Assembly: GCA_037178625.1 (NCBI GenBank)
Contig: CM074132.1
Coordinates: forward strand, 1,178,001-1,242,000
DNA: 64,000 nucleotides
From: Skeletonema tropicum
Taxonomy: Eukaryota > Bacillariophyta > Thalassiosirophyceae > Thalassiosirales > Thalassiosiraceae
Direction of reading: 5' to 3'
A program made the translations under genes and the position numbers. Below the pieces are notes generated by a model. That model was not told the DNA's origin, ran no database searches, and worked only from the letters and a program-made list of their open reading frames with translations. Positions 29,516 to 40,585 of the stretch are shown piece after piece (the stretch's first letter is position 1; each line of letters begins with the position of its first letter).

Positions 29516-31783
29516 ATGATCATGAATGACACCATAAACCACGAGGACGAGTCTGACATGGAAGAAGATGATGATCACGAAGAAGAAATGGCAGCAATGA
29601 TGATGCTGTTACCACCGCCGCCGCCACCGCCTCACATCAAACTTCTCGACCGAAGATGCTTGGATTGTGTAATCAGTCATTTGGATTCCGAGAGCAGAGA
29701 GTCAATGGCTCACTCGTGCCGGTTTCTAAGTGACGCTTGTGCTGCGGCCGATTGCATGCCTGCTGTTGGCATGCAGGATGATGATTATCTTTCGGATATA
29801 TCACCTGATATGTCTTCTTTCGATACTCTGGATCTGGATGAAGCGTCGAATAACCCTTCGCAAGATCTTGTGTATATGCAGTATAATAATAGTGGCGCCC
29901 AAGCTTTCATTAGCGACAACCTAGCTCCATCTTTTGACGAAATTGACGTGATAAAAGGTGCTGCGTCGCCTTCCCGTGATAGACTCTCTTTAGATGATGG
30001 TGTGAAGCAGGTTTATGAAGGTGGTGTTCAAGCGTTAATTAGCGTCAACCCAGCTCCATCTTTTGATTCTGACGACACGAGTCCTAATGATATCTTCCAA
30101 ACAAGTGGTGTCAATTCTTGTTTCGAACTGAGTTCTGATTCCAGCTCTATCAGCACTCCGGCTTCTGTCAATGATTTCCTCTGCGCAGCCAATGGTGTGA
30201 AGACGGCTGAAAGTGAAGGTGTAGAGGAGTTACCCGACCTTTATGCCTTCAAGCCTCTGTCTAAGATATCTCTGAAATCATTTCACACTCCTCAAAGACG
30301 AACTAAGACGCCGGACCCAGCTTTTACACCGTCGACGCAGAATTCTTCAGATTCTGATTATAGTGAATCTTCTTCAGATTCTGATGATAGTGAATCTGCT
30401 AATCATGGCGTCGACAACATTTCTGACTCTGAATCTGTTCAATCTAGCAATCATGTTACTAAGGAGGCAGAAGCTCATCCTGAGAGGGTGACACCTGACG
30501 GAAAAACATTTGGAAGCTTCCTATCAGACTTGATAGGTGATATTTTTGGGTTTGGGTCTGGGTCTGGGTCAGCTGAGGAAGTAGCTGACCTTCTCACTCT
30601 TGATGACAAGGTCAGGAGAAACGACATTGACGACCATGGTCCAATTAAAATCGGAGAGAAACTTTACTCTCATAATGAGGCGCTGAAAATGTGGAGAAAG
30701 GCAAAACGGAACCTGGAAGCGACGTATGCTGAGGTGGATGCGTCAGGCAATGTTAAGATTCAATCCACGTCATACTTTGAGAAGTCTACCATGTACAAAG
30801 AAAATGACACAAGAGTGAAGGACAAGAGAACGAGCCGGAACGAAAAGCCTACCGATCGGTCTTCTACGAAGCAAGGAGGCAGCCTGAGTGCTGCTCAGGA
30901 AAGAAGCTTGAGGAAGTTGATGATGACAGCTTCGTTACAAGTTGAAGATGAGTCTGTTATAAGATCCGTCACACAGAAATCAACTCAGTCGACAGTTGTT
31001 AATGAGGAGGTTGAAAGCGACAATTCGAACATAGAATCCATCACACAGAAATCAACTCAGTCGACAGTTGTAAGTGAGAAGCTTGATAGCGACAATTCGA
31101 ACATAGAATCCGTCACACACAAATCCACTCAGTCGACAGTTGTAAGTGAGAAGCTTGATAGCGACAATTCGAACAATGGCTTCTCAAGCTGCCCCAGCAG
31201 CTTCTATAGCAGTAACTACACCTCCAGCACGGACAGGACCTCTAGCTCCACATCTAGCGCTGAAACGAGTGAATACAATCCCAGCCAATTGACTTGGTTA
31301 CCGCACCTGCCTCCAGTGTCTTCAAAAACTGACGACATTAGTGTCGCAACACCTATGAGCAACGCGATTGATTCTGTGATTGGTAGTAATTATGGTGTAG
31401 AAGTGTCGTCGTCATGCTTCAAGTTTGTTTCTGGAAAGGATCCTCCCGAGGTGATTAAAGATGCTGGAGGTTACAAAGACGCTACACATCCTGCCCGTGT
31501 TACAAGTAATTATGGTGTAGAAGTGTCGTCATCATACTGCAAGTTTGTTTCTGGAAATGATCCTCCCGAGGTGATCAAAGATGCTGGGGGTTACAAAGAC
31601 GCTACAACTCCTCTTCGTGCTACAAGCAAGCCAGAAAGAGCTGTGTCTACCAGAAAACCACGTAATATTTCTGGGCATGTCCTAGGCATTACGCCGAAAC
31701 GACTGAAGAATAAATCGGTCAAGGATGACAAAAAGAAATCAAGATCGTTGAAGCTGAAACTGATCAAAAAGGCGATCAAGTGA
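29516..31783 (+). CDS. Low-complexity Ser/Asp-rich protein with internal repeats and a possible F-box
   Basis: 755 residues, no intron. A very acidic Met-rich N-terminus is followed by a polyproline run and a segment (about 42-75, IKLLDRRCLDCVISHLD...SCRFLSDAC) that resembles a degenerate F-box. Most of the protein is predicted disordered. It contains three tandem copies of a ~23-residue unit (core KSTQSTVV...DSDNSN, about residues 482-555). Two copies of a ~40-residue unit (core SNYGVEVSSS...PPEVIKDAGGYKDAT) lie at about 624-703. The C-terminus is Lys-rich, ending LKLKLIKKAIK, compatible with nuclear targeting. No known family; possibly a scaffold or substrate adaptor. Confidence 0.6.
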   Translation: MIMNDTINHEDESDMEEDDDHEEEMAAMMMLLPPPPPPPHIKLLDRRCLDCVISHLDSESRESMAHSCRFLSDACAAADCMPAVGMQDDDYLSDISPDMSSFDTLDLDEASNNPSQDLVYMQYNNSGAQAFISDNLAPSFDEIDVIKGAASPSRDRLSLDDGVKQVYEGGVQALISVNPAPSFDSDDTSPNDIFQTSGVNSCFELSSDSSSISTPASVNDFLCAANGVKTAESEGVEELPDLYAFKPLSKISLKSFHTPQRRTKTPDPAFTPSTQNSSDSDYSESSSDSDDSESANHGVDNISDSESVQSSNHVTKEAEAHPERVTPDGKTFGSFLSDLIGDIFGFGSGSGSAEEVADLLTLDDKVRRNDIDDHGPIKIGEKLYSHNEALKMWRKAKRNLEATYAEVDASGNVKIQSTSYFEKSTMYKENDTRVKDKRTSRNEKPTDRSSTKQGGSLSAAQERSLRKLMMTASLQVEDESVIRSVTQKSTQSTVVNEEVESDNSNIESITQKSTQSTVVSEKLDSDNSNIESVTHKSTQSTVVSEKLDSDNSNNGFSSCPSSFYSSNYTSSTDRTSSSTSSAETSEYNPSQLTWLPHLPPVSSKTDDISVATPMSNAIDSVIGSNYGVEVSSSCFKFVSGKDPPEVIKDAGGYKDATHPARVTSNYGVEVSSSYCKFVSGNDPPEVIKDAGGYKDATTPLRATSKPERAVSTRKPRNISGHVLGITPKRLKNKSVKDDKKKSRSLKLKLIKKAIK

Positions 31784-31881
31784 TCGAACCACTTCAACCA
31801 ATCCGAGGTATATAGGCTACAGGTACAAATCAATTAGAGATAAAATAAATGAGTTCACTACGAGTTATATATGTATATATT

Positions 31882-34484
31882 CTATTCTTGAAAGTCTTGC
31901 CTGTTGAACGACACAAGTTCAAATTCACTCCCTTTTTGTGGCACACTTATATTCACTACTACTTTCTCCGTCACCGTCTGCCGCTGCTTCAAAGTCTCAC
32001 TAGCGGCGCTCCCCGACGACTTTCTCTTCTCCTGCCTTGCCTTATTGCTCCGTACACGACGAACAGCCGCCCTCAAGTAGGTTGCATCGATGGGTGTTGC
32101 CAACCTTTTTGGAAATTCTGTAATCATTTCATCAAACTTTTTCATCTTTTCGGTGGTGAGTTTGTAGTCTTTGCGTTTATTCTCGGGCAATGATGCATTG
32201 TGGGCTTCTTCTGCAGTGCACCAATCATCGTAGGCTGTAGAGTAGTCACCTGAAAAAAAAGAGAGAAACCACAAAAGTGGAGGAGAGGTGGAAGAAAGTT
32301 TAGAATTGGGTGACATAACAAGACACCAGCTTCTCCTACAAACATCAGCATGGGCACTTACACAAAGCTTCCTTGAATTCCTTGGGAAGATTGTTTTCCT
32401 TCTTCGTAAAAGGGACCTTAGGACCAGGCACACTAGCAACAAAGGTTCTCTTTTCCATATCAGCCTTGGCGGGTATTTGAACCTTCAACTTTTGACCGGG
32501 TATATTGGGATTTGCAAATGTAATTTCATCCCCAATATTCTTATCAGCCGGGATGCTAACTGACAACTTGACCGTCTTTTTATTCCGTTGTTTGAGTGGT
32601 AATTGATCCGACGTCATATCCTTGATCATTTTGATGCAAGCATTGTACTTTCGTTTCATTACCTTGCGCAATTGAGTTGCTCGTTCCTTTTCGGGTGATA
32701 CTACCTTTTTGGTGGGATGTTTGACAACCTTGGTCTTTCTTTTTGGGTTGTTTGTCCTCTGATTTCCCTGATGATGATGATGATGAAGTTTTCTTTCCCT
32801 TTTTTTGGGATGATGTTGCTGCTTTTTTACTATTACTGTCGGTTGTTTTTTGTTTTGTAGTATCATCTGACGACTTCTTCTTCTTTTTTGGAGAGGAAGA
32901 AGAAGGCAATAATGATGTCTTCTTCCTCTTTTTCGTGGCCGCAACATCGTCCTTTGATGCTGTTGTTGCTGCGGCCTTGTTGACTCGTTTTTTCGCACGC
33001 TTCTTATTCTTCTTGGTTGGTGAAATGACCACATTCTCACCACTCCAACCCTCTGCCATTTCCAAATCACCAAGATTGACGAAGAATCCATCATCAAATC
33101 CCGATTCCATTCCTTCTTCATCTTCTAAACGAGTATCATCCAACTTTTTCCTCTGTAATACCAAGCTCCTCCACAATCCCACTACCACTCTCTCTTTTAT
33201 TACTTTCACGTTCTTCTTTCCGCCTCCGTGCCTCTTCTTCAATCTGAGTCAATCCATACGTACTCGACGCCATCACCTGACCAGCCACATCTTCTACCAT
33301 TAATGAGTCATCAATAAACCCATCGTCATCATCGTAACACGAATTGTCACCCTCGCTATCCACCTCTTCTTCTTCTTCTTCCTTATTATTGTTGCGTTGT
33401 TGTTGTTGTTGTTGTTGTAGTTTCATTTGTTTGGCCTGCTCTCGATCATCATAATCCGCAATCATGACACCAGCGTACATATTTGGCTTCCAAATAATCC
33501 AAGACTGATCCGTAGTGATTTCGTTTGGGTGTTTTCCCCATTAATGGCATCTTCGTCATCGTTGTAGTAGTCGAGTGTGATAGTCTTTTTCATCATCATT
33601 GTCATCGTCTTCATCAGAATTGGAGTCGGAACAACTATCATCTTTTGCATACTCTTTTTTATTAGTAGATTCACTACTCTTTTTCACCACAGTCTTATTG
33701 TTATTATTATTTGTAATAACACCATCATCAACCGAAGAAGAAGAAGCCACCCAATCTTGAATACGTTTTATCCTCTTCCGCCGTGTACGTTTCAATGCCA
33801 CACCCAAATCCGCCGTGACGGAAAGTGGTACATCTATGAGAATGGAATCGGTGGTGGGACATTGGTGTGGTCGTTTGCGTGGTTGTTGTTGTTGTTTCGG
33901 CTTGTGGTTGTTGTTGTTTTTTGTGGATTGAAGAGGTGGTGGGGGATTTGTGGTTTGTTGTTGTTCCATTATTGGATTGTTGTTCAGTGTTGTTGTTGGG
34001 AGGAGGAGGAGGTTTGTCTTGTTTTTTGGTGTCGGTGTAGACAAAGTCATCGGAGCGTCGTTTTTTGATTATCCTCCGTCGGGGGGATGATGAGGAATGA
34101 GGTAGATAATGGCGTGCTGTCAATATTGTTGTTCTTCTCTGCGTTGTTGGGAGTATTGTTTGATGAGTTGTTTGTAGAGTGAAGAGCGTCCTGCTGTACT
34201 ACCAATAATGAATCATGGATTTTTTCATCTGTTTGTGCTGCTGGATCGACAGCTTGTGGTGTAGCTTCGCCATCTTTTTCCACAACTCCATTATTATTAA
34301 TTGATCCATTAATATCATTGGATGATGTGGAAGCGCATTGTTGATTTATTATTGGACAATTATTATTGTCATTTGGTTGCATTGGCGGATTTGTAGATGG
34401 CAACTTTTCATCTATTGCTGTTGCAGCCTGTAATGGCAATGCTGGTGCAGACGCAGTCACATTATCGGTCTCCGACGGCGGCAT
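31882..34484 (-). CDS. Lys/Ser/Asp-rich nuclear-type protein, multi-frame model
   Basis: A chain of same-strand open frames from ATG 34484 to the stop at 31882. The last intron is well supported: GTAAGT donor at 32361, TTTTTCAG acceptor, exon 32249-31882 joined in frame (EALC to DYSTAYDDW). Before it, a distinctive block reads SIPADKNIGDEITFANPN and KVQIPAKADMEKRTF, followed by FTKKENNLPKEFKEAL. Upstream are long poly-Lys/Ser, Glu, Gln and Asn tracts. Several frame changes (about 32740, 33480-33560, 34060) have no convincing introns, so short indels in low-complexity DNA are likely. The composition suggests a disordered chromatin- or RNA-associated protein; no function is assigned. Confidence 0.45.
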
Positions 34485-34852
34485 GTTGGGGCGCAGAGTT
34501 TAAAAATGATGAATAATGAAATGGCTATTGTAACCGATGTCTTCTTCTGCTAGGCTATCCACTTCATAGAGAGGTACTAGAGGGACGCCAATGTCACCAT
34601 TATGGAGGTGGTGTTTTTATGTGAAAGATGATGGCGGGATTTTGAGTGTATGTATTTAGGCTACATGTAGATAGGTACTAATACTATTCATCTTTACCGT
34701 ACCACCACTTTTACAGCAAAAAACATAAAAAAATCGAAAATCGGTGCTGACCATGACCATGACAATGTTGTTGTTGTATTAGCTGCTGCTCGTGCCTGCT
34801 ATTTCCTTGAGATACACAAACGAGGGTACGTGCTACTGTTACCATTCTCTCA
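34485..34852. other. Divergent promoter region
   Basis: 368 bp between divergent starts at 34484 (minus) and 34853 (plus). AT-rich; nothing specific recognised. Confidence 0.4.
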
Positions 34853-35875
34853 ATGCATTATCCCAGAGCTTTTGTAGCTGCAGCATCAGTTGCTTATTAT
34901 GGTACTCGTAACAGGCAAGCAGCAATACAATTCTCCGTCATGCGTCAATGCACAGAACGCAGCAGTCATGACGAAATAAGCAGTCTGACAATTGACCATC
35001 TACTACAACGTTCTCAGATAATACGCAGTGAGCTGTATGGAGACAGCTCCCCATCATTTATTTTCGAACATGAACAACTAGCATATCCAAAGTCAAGCTA
35101 TGAAATGAAACTGGATCATGATAATGACAATAATAAGGGCACACTCTTCCAACGTCGGAATAATAGACACAAGAGATCATCAGCAGTATCAGTCAAACGA
35201 GGCTTCTGCAATTGGCTCATACCGCAACGAATCATGATTGGACAATATCCTGGAATGACTCCCGAATCCAATGGTCCGACATTCAACGAAAGTCAACTGC
35301 ATATTCAAAATATGGTACAAGATGCCAAGATTACTCAATTTTGCTGCCTGCAGACAGAAGTTCCATCGCAGGATGACCATGTAGAGTGGGAAGCAGTCGG
35401 TGGTGAGGTTTACTTGGACCAAATGTCACGGAGAGAGTTTCCTCGTCCATTTACAAGGTATGGTCCTCTTGCTCAATCTCTTTCGGATGATTCATCAACA
35501 ACTGTTGGATTCCTTCATTGTCCAATTGAAGATCTTGGTACACCCAACTGCAATGATACTCTCCTTCGCCTCCTTTCTGACTTACTGCATCACTTGGAAT
35601 CAAAAAATACAAATAATAATAATAATGCATTGTACCTACACTGTTGGGGTGGACGAGGACGAGCCGGTTTGATTGGAGCATGTACGGCAAGTTTACTTTT
35701 TCCAGAATTAACGTCACAAGAGATACTTGATTGGGTTCAAGGTGGGTATGATACACGTGCAGGAGCAGAGGCAATGCATCGAGGGTTGAGGAGAAGTCCT
35801 CAGACTGAGCAGCAGAGGGAATTTGTACGAGAGTTTGTAACTCTTGTGAAGGATGCGAAAGGGAACATGACATAG
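34853..35875 (+). CDS. Protein-tyrosine-phosphatase-like protein
   Basis: 340 residues, intronless. The PTP signature HCX5R is present as HCWGGRGRAGLIG (Cys264, Arg270). It is preceded by a WLIPQRIMIGQYPG segment and followed by LDWVQGGYDTRAG and a PQTEQQREFV segment, a pattern found in plant/algal PTP-like and dual-specificity phosphatases. Catalysis would use a cysteinyl-phosphate intermediate. The N-terminal ~100 residues are poorly conserved and start MHYPRAFVAAASVAYYGTR, which could be an organelle-targeting sequence. Substrate unknown. It is convergent with the signal peptidase gene (135 bp between stops). Confidence 0.8.
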   Translation: MHYPRAFVAAASVAYYGTRNRQAAIQFSVMRQCTERSSHDEISSLTIDHLLQRSQIIRSELYGDSSPSFIFEHEQLAYPKSSYEMKLDHDNDNNKGTLFQRRNNRHKRSSAVSVKRGFCNWLIPQRIMIGQYPGMTPESNGPTFNESQLHIQNMVQDAKITQFCCLQTEVPSQDDHVEWEAVGGEVYLDQMSRREFPRPFTRYGPLAQSLSDDSSTTVGFLHCPIEDLGTPNCNDTLLRLLSDLLHHLESKNTNNNNNALYLHCWGGRGRAGLIGACTASLLFPELTSQEILDWVQGGYDTRAGAEAMHRGLRRSPQTEQQREFVREFVTLVKDAKGNMT

Positions 35876-36010
35876 ATAAACTAGATAGAAGAGATATCGT
35901 ACTCTGAGAGATGCTCTCAAATTTTACATGTTTAAATAATAGCGATGATAATAAGCTGTGTCTGTCAAGCTTCTCTCAACGGAGTCCGCATCAGATAGAT
36001 AGAGTTGATC

Positions 36011-36892
36011 TTAGAACATGCCAGTATTCCCAACTCTCCACGGTGGCCAATACACGAACACCGCCCTTCCAATAACATTCTCTGCCGGCAGAAACCCCCA
36101 AATATGTCCATCTAAACTATGATTGCGATTATCACCAAGCACCAACACATCCCCACTCGGAACAATCACCGGTCCAAACTGATATTCGGCATCCTCTGCC
36201 GTAAAGGGTTCCTCCTGCTGCACTCCATTGACAAATAATTTCCCACCCATCACTTCTACCTTGTCCCCCTCCACGGCAACAATCCTCTTGATGAGGGCCT
36301 CCTTCGATTTACGACTTGATTCACCGACAAGTTCTCGGAATCTTTCGGGTGGATTGAATACAACGACCTCATTTCTATTAAATGGGCGAAGTCGTTTTGT
36401 GACCTTTTCGACTGCTAGTTGATCACCCACTTCGAATGTGGGGTACATGGATAGTGATGGGATGTAACGAGGTTCGATAATGAGCAATCGTAGGAGTAGT
36501 GCTACGCTGAGACTAACTGTGTAGGTTTTCACGTCTTCCTTGCCTTCGTCACTTGCAAACCATTCTTGGATTTGCTCGATAAAACTCATGTCCTTGAATG
36601 ATTTTTTGTTGTCGTCATCGTCGCTCCATTGATTTAGTCCACCGGGGTTGGGATCGATTGGAGTGTTGTCATCGTTATTTCCTCCACCAACATTGTTCAT
36701 GAATAGACCTCCTCTTCCTCCTCCACTTCGTTTATCATTGTGTCTTGTGGATACTACCCCTCGCTTCAACGATGATGATGACCCACGAAATAATTGTGTG
36801 TGACGATGAGGCACCACACGTGAATTGAACGCCGATACTGCTGATGGGACAAGGATGGCTGTCAAGCATACTACTCTCATTATCGACGCCAT
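36011..36892 (-). CDS. Signal peptidase I, plastid thylakoid-processing type
   Basis: 293 residues. The type I signal peptidase motifs are complete: IPSLSMYPTF (catalytic Ser148), a VEKVTKR region, IKRIVAVEGD (general-base Lys202) and GDNRNHSLDGHIWG (253-266). A transmembrane helix precedes the Ser (about 124-139). The N-terminus has a signal peptide ending VSAFNS, matching the diatom bipartite plastid-targeting motif, so the enzyme probably cleaves thylakoid-transfer signals in the plastid. The Gly/Asn-rich linker (55-95) is not conserved. It is divergently transcribed from the LHC gene, 376 bp away. Confidence 0.9.
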   Translation of the reverse strand: MASIMRVVCLTAILVPSAVSAFNSRVVPHRHTQLFRGSSSSLKRGVVSTRHNDKRSGGGRGGLFMNNVGGGNNDDNTPIDPNPGGLNQWSDDDDNKKSFKDMSFIEQIQEWFASDEGKEDVKTYTVSLSVALLLRLLIIEPRYIPSLSMYPTFEVGDQLAVEKVTKRLRPFNRNEVVVFNPPERFRELVGESSRKSKEALIKRIVAVEGDKVEVMGGKLFVNGVQQEEPFTAEDAEYQFGPVIVPSGDVLVLGDNRNHSLDGHIWGFLPAENVIGRAVFVYWPPWRVGNTGMF

Positions 36893-37268
36893 CTTTGTGC
36901 TGTGGTGGAAGTATTAGACGTAGAAAGGTAGGGAAGGGACGGATCGGATCGGATCGGCGTCGTCTCGGCGTAGTGGTAGTCTTGGTAGTGATGCCAGGGA
37001 GTTGTGAGCAAGCTGCGAAGAGGAAAAGCGCACCTACCATCGTGACGTGAAGAGCAGATCGCGCGATGGGATCAGCAGCGGGCGCCCCCTTTTTGCAAAC
37101 GTGTTCTTTTTTTGGCGCGGCGCCGCCTGCTTTGACACGCAAATCTTTTCACCTCAACTGCAACATGGTGCACGCATGTCCGCAAACCTACCGTTTCCGA
37201 CACGCTACCATACAACAATTGCATTGTGCTCACAACACAACTACTTACAACATATCACAACAACTAAA
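36893..37268. promoter_or_regulatory. Bidirectional promoter region, signal peptidase / LHC gene
   Basis: 376 bp between two divergent starts of plastid proteins. It contains a GGATCGGATCGGATCGGCG short tandem repeat near 36937. No further element can be assigned from sequence alone. Confidence 0.4.
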
Positions 37269-38311
37269 ATGATGAAGCTTGCCACTCTCGCTGCTCTTGT
37301 CGGCTCTGCCGCTGCATTCGCCCCAGCCCAAACTGGACGCGTCTCTACCGCCGTATCAGAATCCAAGGCAGACTTGGAAGTTTTGGCCAAGAAGCTTAAC
37401 CCTGTCGTTGGATTCTATGATCCACTTAACTTGGCAGAGGCTGAATTCTGGGGACAATCGAATGAGGCTACTATTGGATTCCTTCGTCACAGTGAGATCA
37501 AGTAAGTCAGAGAGAGGAGTTGGCGTGGTTTTTTATCGCTCTTCACCTTCACTTCAAATGCATTATATACTAACAACTATACGCTCTCTGTTCTCAGGCA
37601 CGGCCGTATTGCCATGTTCGCCTTTGTAGGGATACATTGTGCATGCCAATGGAATCAAATTCCCATGGGCTATGCAAATGGACGGAACTCCTTTCCCTGA
37701 TGCCAACTGGTAACCCACCAGCACTTTGGGATTCTGTCTCAGATGATGCTAAGTGGCAAATCTTTGGGCTTATTGCCTTCCTTGAGTTCTGGTCAGAGCT
37801 TTCTACACCTAACCACAAGGTGAGTTTGCCTTGATGTATTGACAATCTTTCAATTCAATGTTGTAATCTTTCATCACTTGAGATAGTGCTGGTATAATAT
37901 CAGTAACTTCACAATGATTTAGTCATTGACACAATGTTTCCTTACTTTTCACCTCATACTGACTGCTTGCTTTACCATTCAACTCAACAATAGCATTACA
38001 TGCGCGGAGGAAAACCAGGTGACTTCCCCGACTTCGTCTCTGGACCCGAGGGCATCCCACACCCTGTTCCATTTAACTTGTACGACCCATTCAAGCTTTC
38101 CAAGAACATGAGCGAGGAGAAGAAGGAATCTCGTCTTCGCGCTGAGCTCAACAACGGACGTGCTGCTATGTTGGGTATTTTCGGATTCTTGAGTGAGCAA
38201 TGTGCTGAGGGATCTGTTCCTCTTTTGAAGGGAGTTGTTCCTCATTATGATGGCGAGCCAATGGCTCCTTTCGTGACAAACTACCTTGGATCTGCATGGG
38301 GACTCAACTAA
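37269..38311 (+). pseudogene. Fucoxanthin-chlorophyll a/c (LHC) protein gene with two apparent frameshifts
   Basis: Three exons: 37269-37501, 37598-37819 and 37994-38311, with GTAAGT and GTGAGT donors. The protein starts MMKLATLAALVGSAAAFAP, a diatom plastid-targeting leader. The first LHC helix KHGRIAMFAFVG is created at the exon 1/2 splice. The PPALWDSV and DDAKWQIFG segments, the exon 2/3 junction NHK-HYMRGGKPGDF, and the third-helix motif ELNNGRAAMLGIFGF follow. In exon 2 the frame must shift twice by one base: one extra G in GTAGGGATAC (about 37628-37633), and one extra base at AACTGGTAACCC (about 37706-37712). It is either a broken member of the large LHC family or an intact gene with assembly errors. 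LHC proteins bind chlorophyll and fucoxanthin in thylakoids. Confidence 0.8.
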
Positions 38312-38545
38312 GTTTTCTGGGGATTGAACACTGATTGATTTGACCAACCGAGAAGTAGCTGAGCTTGCTTTTCCTACGGTTTCGTAGATGCCAGAATGCT
38401 GCTGCACGTCGAACCTCCAGCGGGCATTCTGTTGAGGGACGCCTCTTATCATAATGTATATTTAAGAGATGTATTGTCCCGAATCTTTTGCCTAGTTGTG
38501 TATGTATAACAATCACACTTTGCCTAAATCTAGCCTTAGAAGAAG

Positions 38546-40206
38546 TTACTTTAATCGAACAATGGCAACGCGATTCTTAGCACGTGCGACTCTATCCCAT
38601 CGCCCCAGGCGAGGTTCTTGACCAACTGCAACTACACAGAACTTTCCTTCTGGGCCCATTGCAATGCTATTGATATAACCATGTAAAGGTATTGAATCCA
38701 ACGGTGTAATTCCTGCATCCTTGTCATCTGTGTTGACCTAAACCGAGCAAGGAGAGAGAAACCAACGAAGTACATCAGGTCACAGTCGAGATACATGGAA
38801 TGAAATTGATTGACATCATGAAATTGATTGACATCAGCATTCCAGACAAACTTACCTTCCATAATCGCAAATAACCATCATTAGATCCAGTTGCCAAAAC
38901 ATCACTCAATCCTAATGCACCGCAAGAGATTACACCTCGAGTAACTCCATTTTCATGTCCATGAGCAGCCGTGATAACATCTCCTACAGGTCGTTTCTTC
39001 TCCTCCTTCCAAAGTAACAACCGGCCATCATCATGACCGGTAACAAACCACCCATCTTGAATAGCCGTAATACACTCTGCACTACCCACATGTCCACCAC
39101 CTCTATAAACTAAATGGCTATCCTCCTCAACTTTCCAAACTCGAACAGTTCGATCTCTAGCTATGCTCACCGGTCGATTCTTGTTGGCGCAATCAATCGC
39201 CACAATGGGAGATTGGTGACCATATAAAGTTTCCACATACGTCATGGCATTCAAATCGTATCTTCGGATGCATCTATCCTCACTTCCGGAATAGAGATCC
39301 AATGATCGAGATCGGAATGCTAATGCAGTCACTGGCTTTTTGTGCCCTTCCATTGTTGTCAATGGAGAAGATGCATTCGATGATTTCCCCAAGGTTCGTG
39401 TATCAAAAATTCTCACACAATTGTCGCGTCCTCCAATAGCAAGGTATCGATCATCGTCACTTGTTGCAATCGCAAGTATTTCTCTTTCATTGCGATCAGT
39501 AAGGTTCGCTGCATATGGATCTTTTATCGCTGGTAGGATGGTTGTTTTCTTTCCATCTTCGACATTCCACATGATGACGGATCCATCCTTGGCACCACTA
39601 AATGCTTTAGTTCCTTGCTTTGACAAAGTGACACAAGTTGGGGTCAAATCATGACCACGAAGATAGGTTACATACTTGGCATCAATCCATAATTTGGCAC
39701 AAGCTTCTGCATCAGATTTGTCTTCTTGTGGAGTAGAGTCGGTAATACTGCTTTGCATAGATTGTATTCCTTCTGAAACCGAGTCGGCAATTCTTGATTG
39801 CAATAGGCCTGACTTTCGCAAGCGTTCTTTGGCAATACGTCTTCCAACCTTGTCTACTGGTGCTCCATCATCATCACTTTCACCATCATCATCATCCTGA
39901 GTCGTCACTCTCTCCTTCTTCAGATGATGACTCCTGAGCCTCCAATTTATCCAAATACTCTCTTGCCATACGCAATCTTTTGGAGTCAGCAGTTTCTTCT
40001 TCCTCGCTGTCGTCCTCACTATTGTCACTGGAGTGGCCTACATTGTTCATCAAATCATCATCGGAATCGTCTTCATCCGATTCAATATCTTCATCGTTGT
40101 TTTTGCGAGATGATTTCATGTCATCAACGACGTCCTCGTATCGACCACCATGGCCAGATAAGTCGACCTTGAATTTGGAACGGGGTCTCTTTGCTGATGG
40201 TGGCAT
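38546..40206 (-). CDS. RRP9: U3 snoRNP protein RRP9/U3-55K (WD40), one frame break
   Basis: The N-terminal part starts at 40206 (MPPSAKRPRSKFK), is acidic, and contains ETADSKRLRMAREYLDKLE, the RRP9 signature. A one-base frame change near 39905-39915 in GATGATGATGATGG-type sequence then leads into KVGRRIAKERLRKSG and seven WD40-like blades (e.g. LRGHDLTPTCVTLSKQG, MEGHKKPVTALAF, LYGHQSPIVAIDC, NDGYLRLWK). An intron (38855-38738) leads to a last exon 38737-38546 with GYINSIAMGPEGKF and VGQEPRLGRWDRV, typical of the RRP9 C-terminus. RRP9 binds the U3 snoRNA B/C box in early 18S rRNA processing in the nucleolus. The frame break is probably a sequence error, because everything else is conserved. 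Confidence 0.88.
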
Positions 40207-40585
40207 GATAGTTGTTTAACGTCTATTCTTGGGATGGTACGCGCCGTAGGATCAATGGAGTTGATGGATTGATGGCGCTGAGTTTCATTATTTTTTGGTT
40301 TGCTCTATCGTGGTCACAGGCAGACCAGTCACGAATATCTTTTCTCTATTATCGTACACAGCACGCAGCAAGCAAGCAAGGCAGGTAGGCAGTCACGAGT
40401 GTGAGTAGCTTTTCCATCACAGCCGCAAGCACGAGGCACCAGCACAAGCCAACTGATGGCATATGTGATACAATGAAGCAGATGTATTAGAAGATAGGAG
40501 TACATTATCAGCGTAAGCAGCAAATAACAAAACAACTTCCTTCTATCCAAGTATAATTACGCCAAGAATCATTCTTCTTCTGGCC
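40207..40585. other. Divergent promoter region
   Basis: 379 bp between divergent starts of RRP9 and IPP isomerase. It contains AGCAAGCAAGCAAGGCAGG-like short repeats near 40367; nothing else recognised. Confidence 0.4.

Noticed and set aside
32743..33303. Plus-strand Asp/Phe-rich ORF and similar ones around 33577-34068
   Set aside because: Antisense shadows of poly-Lys, poly-Ser and poly-Gln tracts of the minus-strand gene.
37502..37712. Extra introns to explain the LHC frame changes
   Set aside because: Using the alternative AG/GT at 37627-37631 would remove the conserved first helix; no splice pair of realistic length restores the frame.
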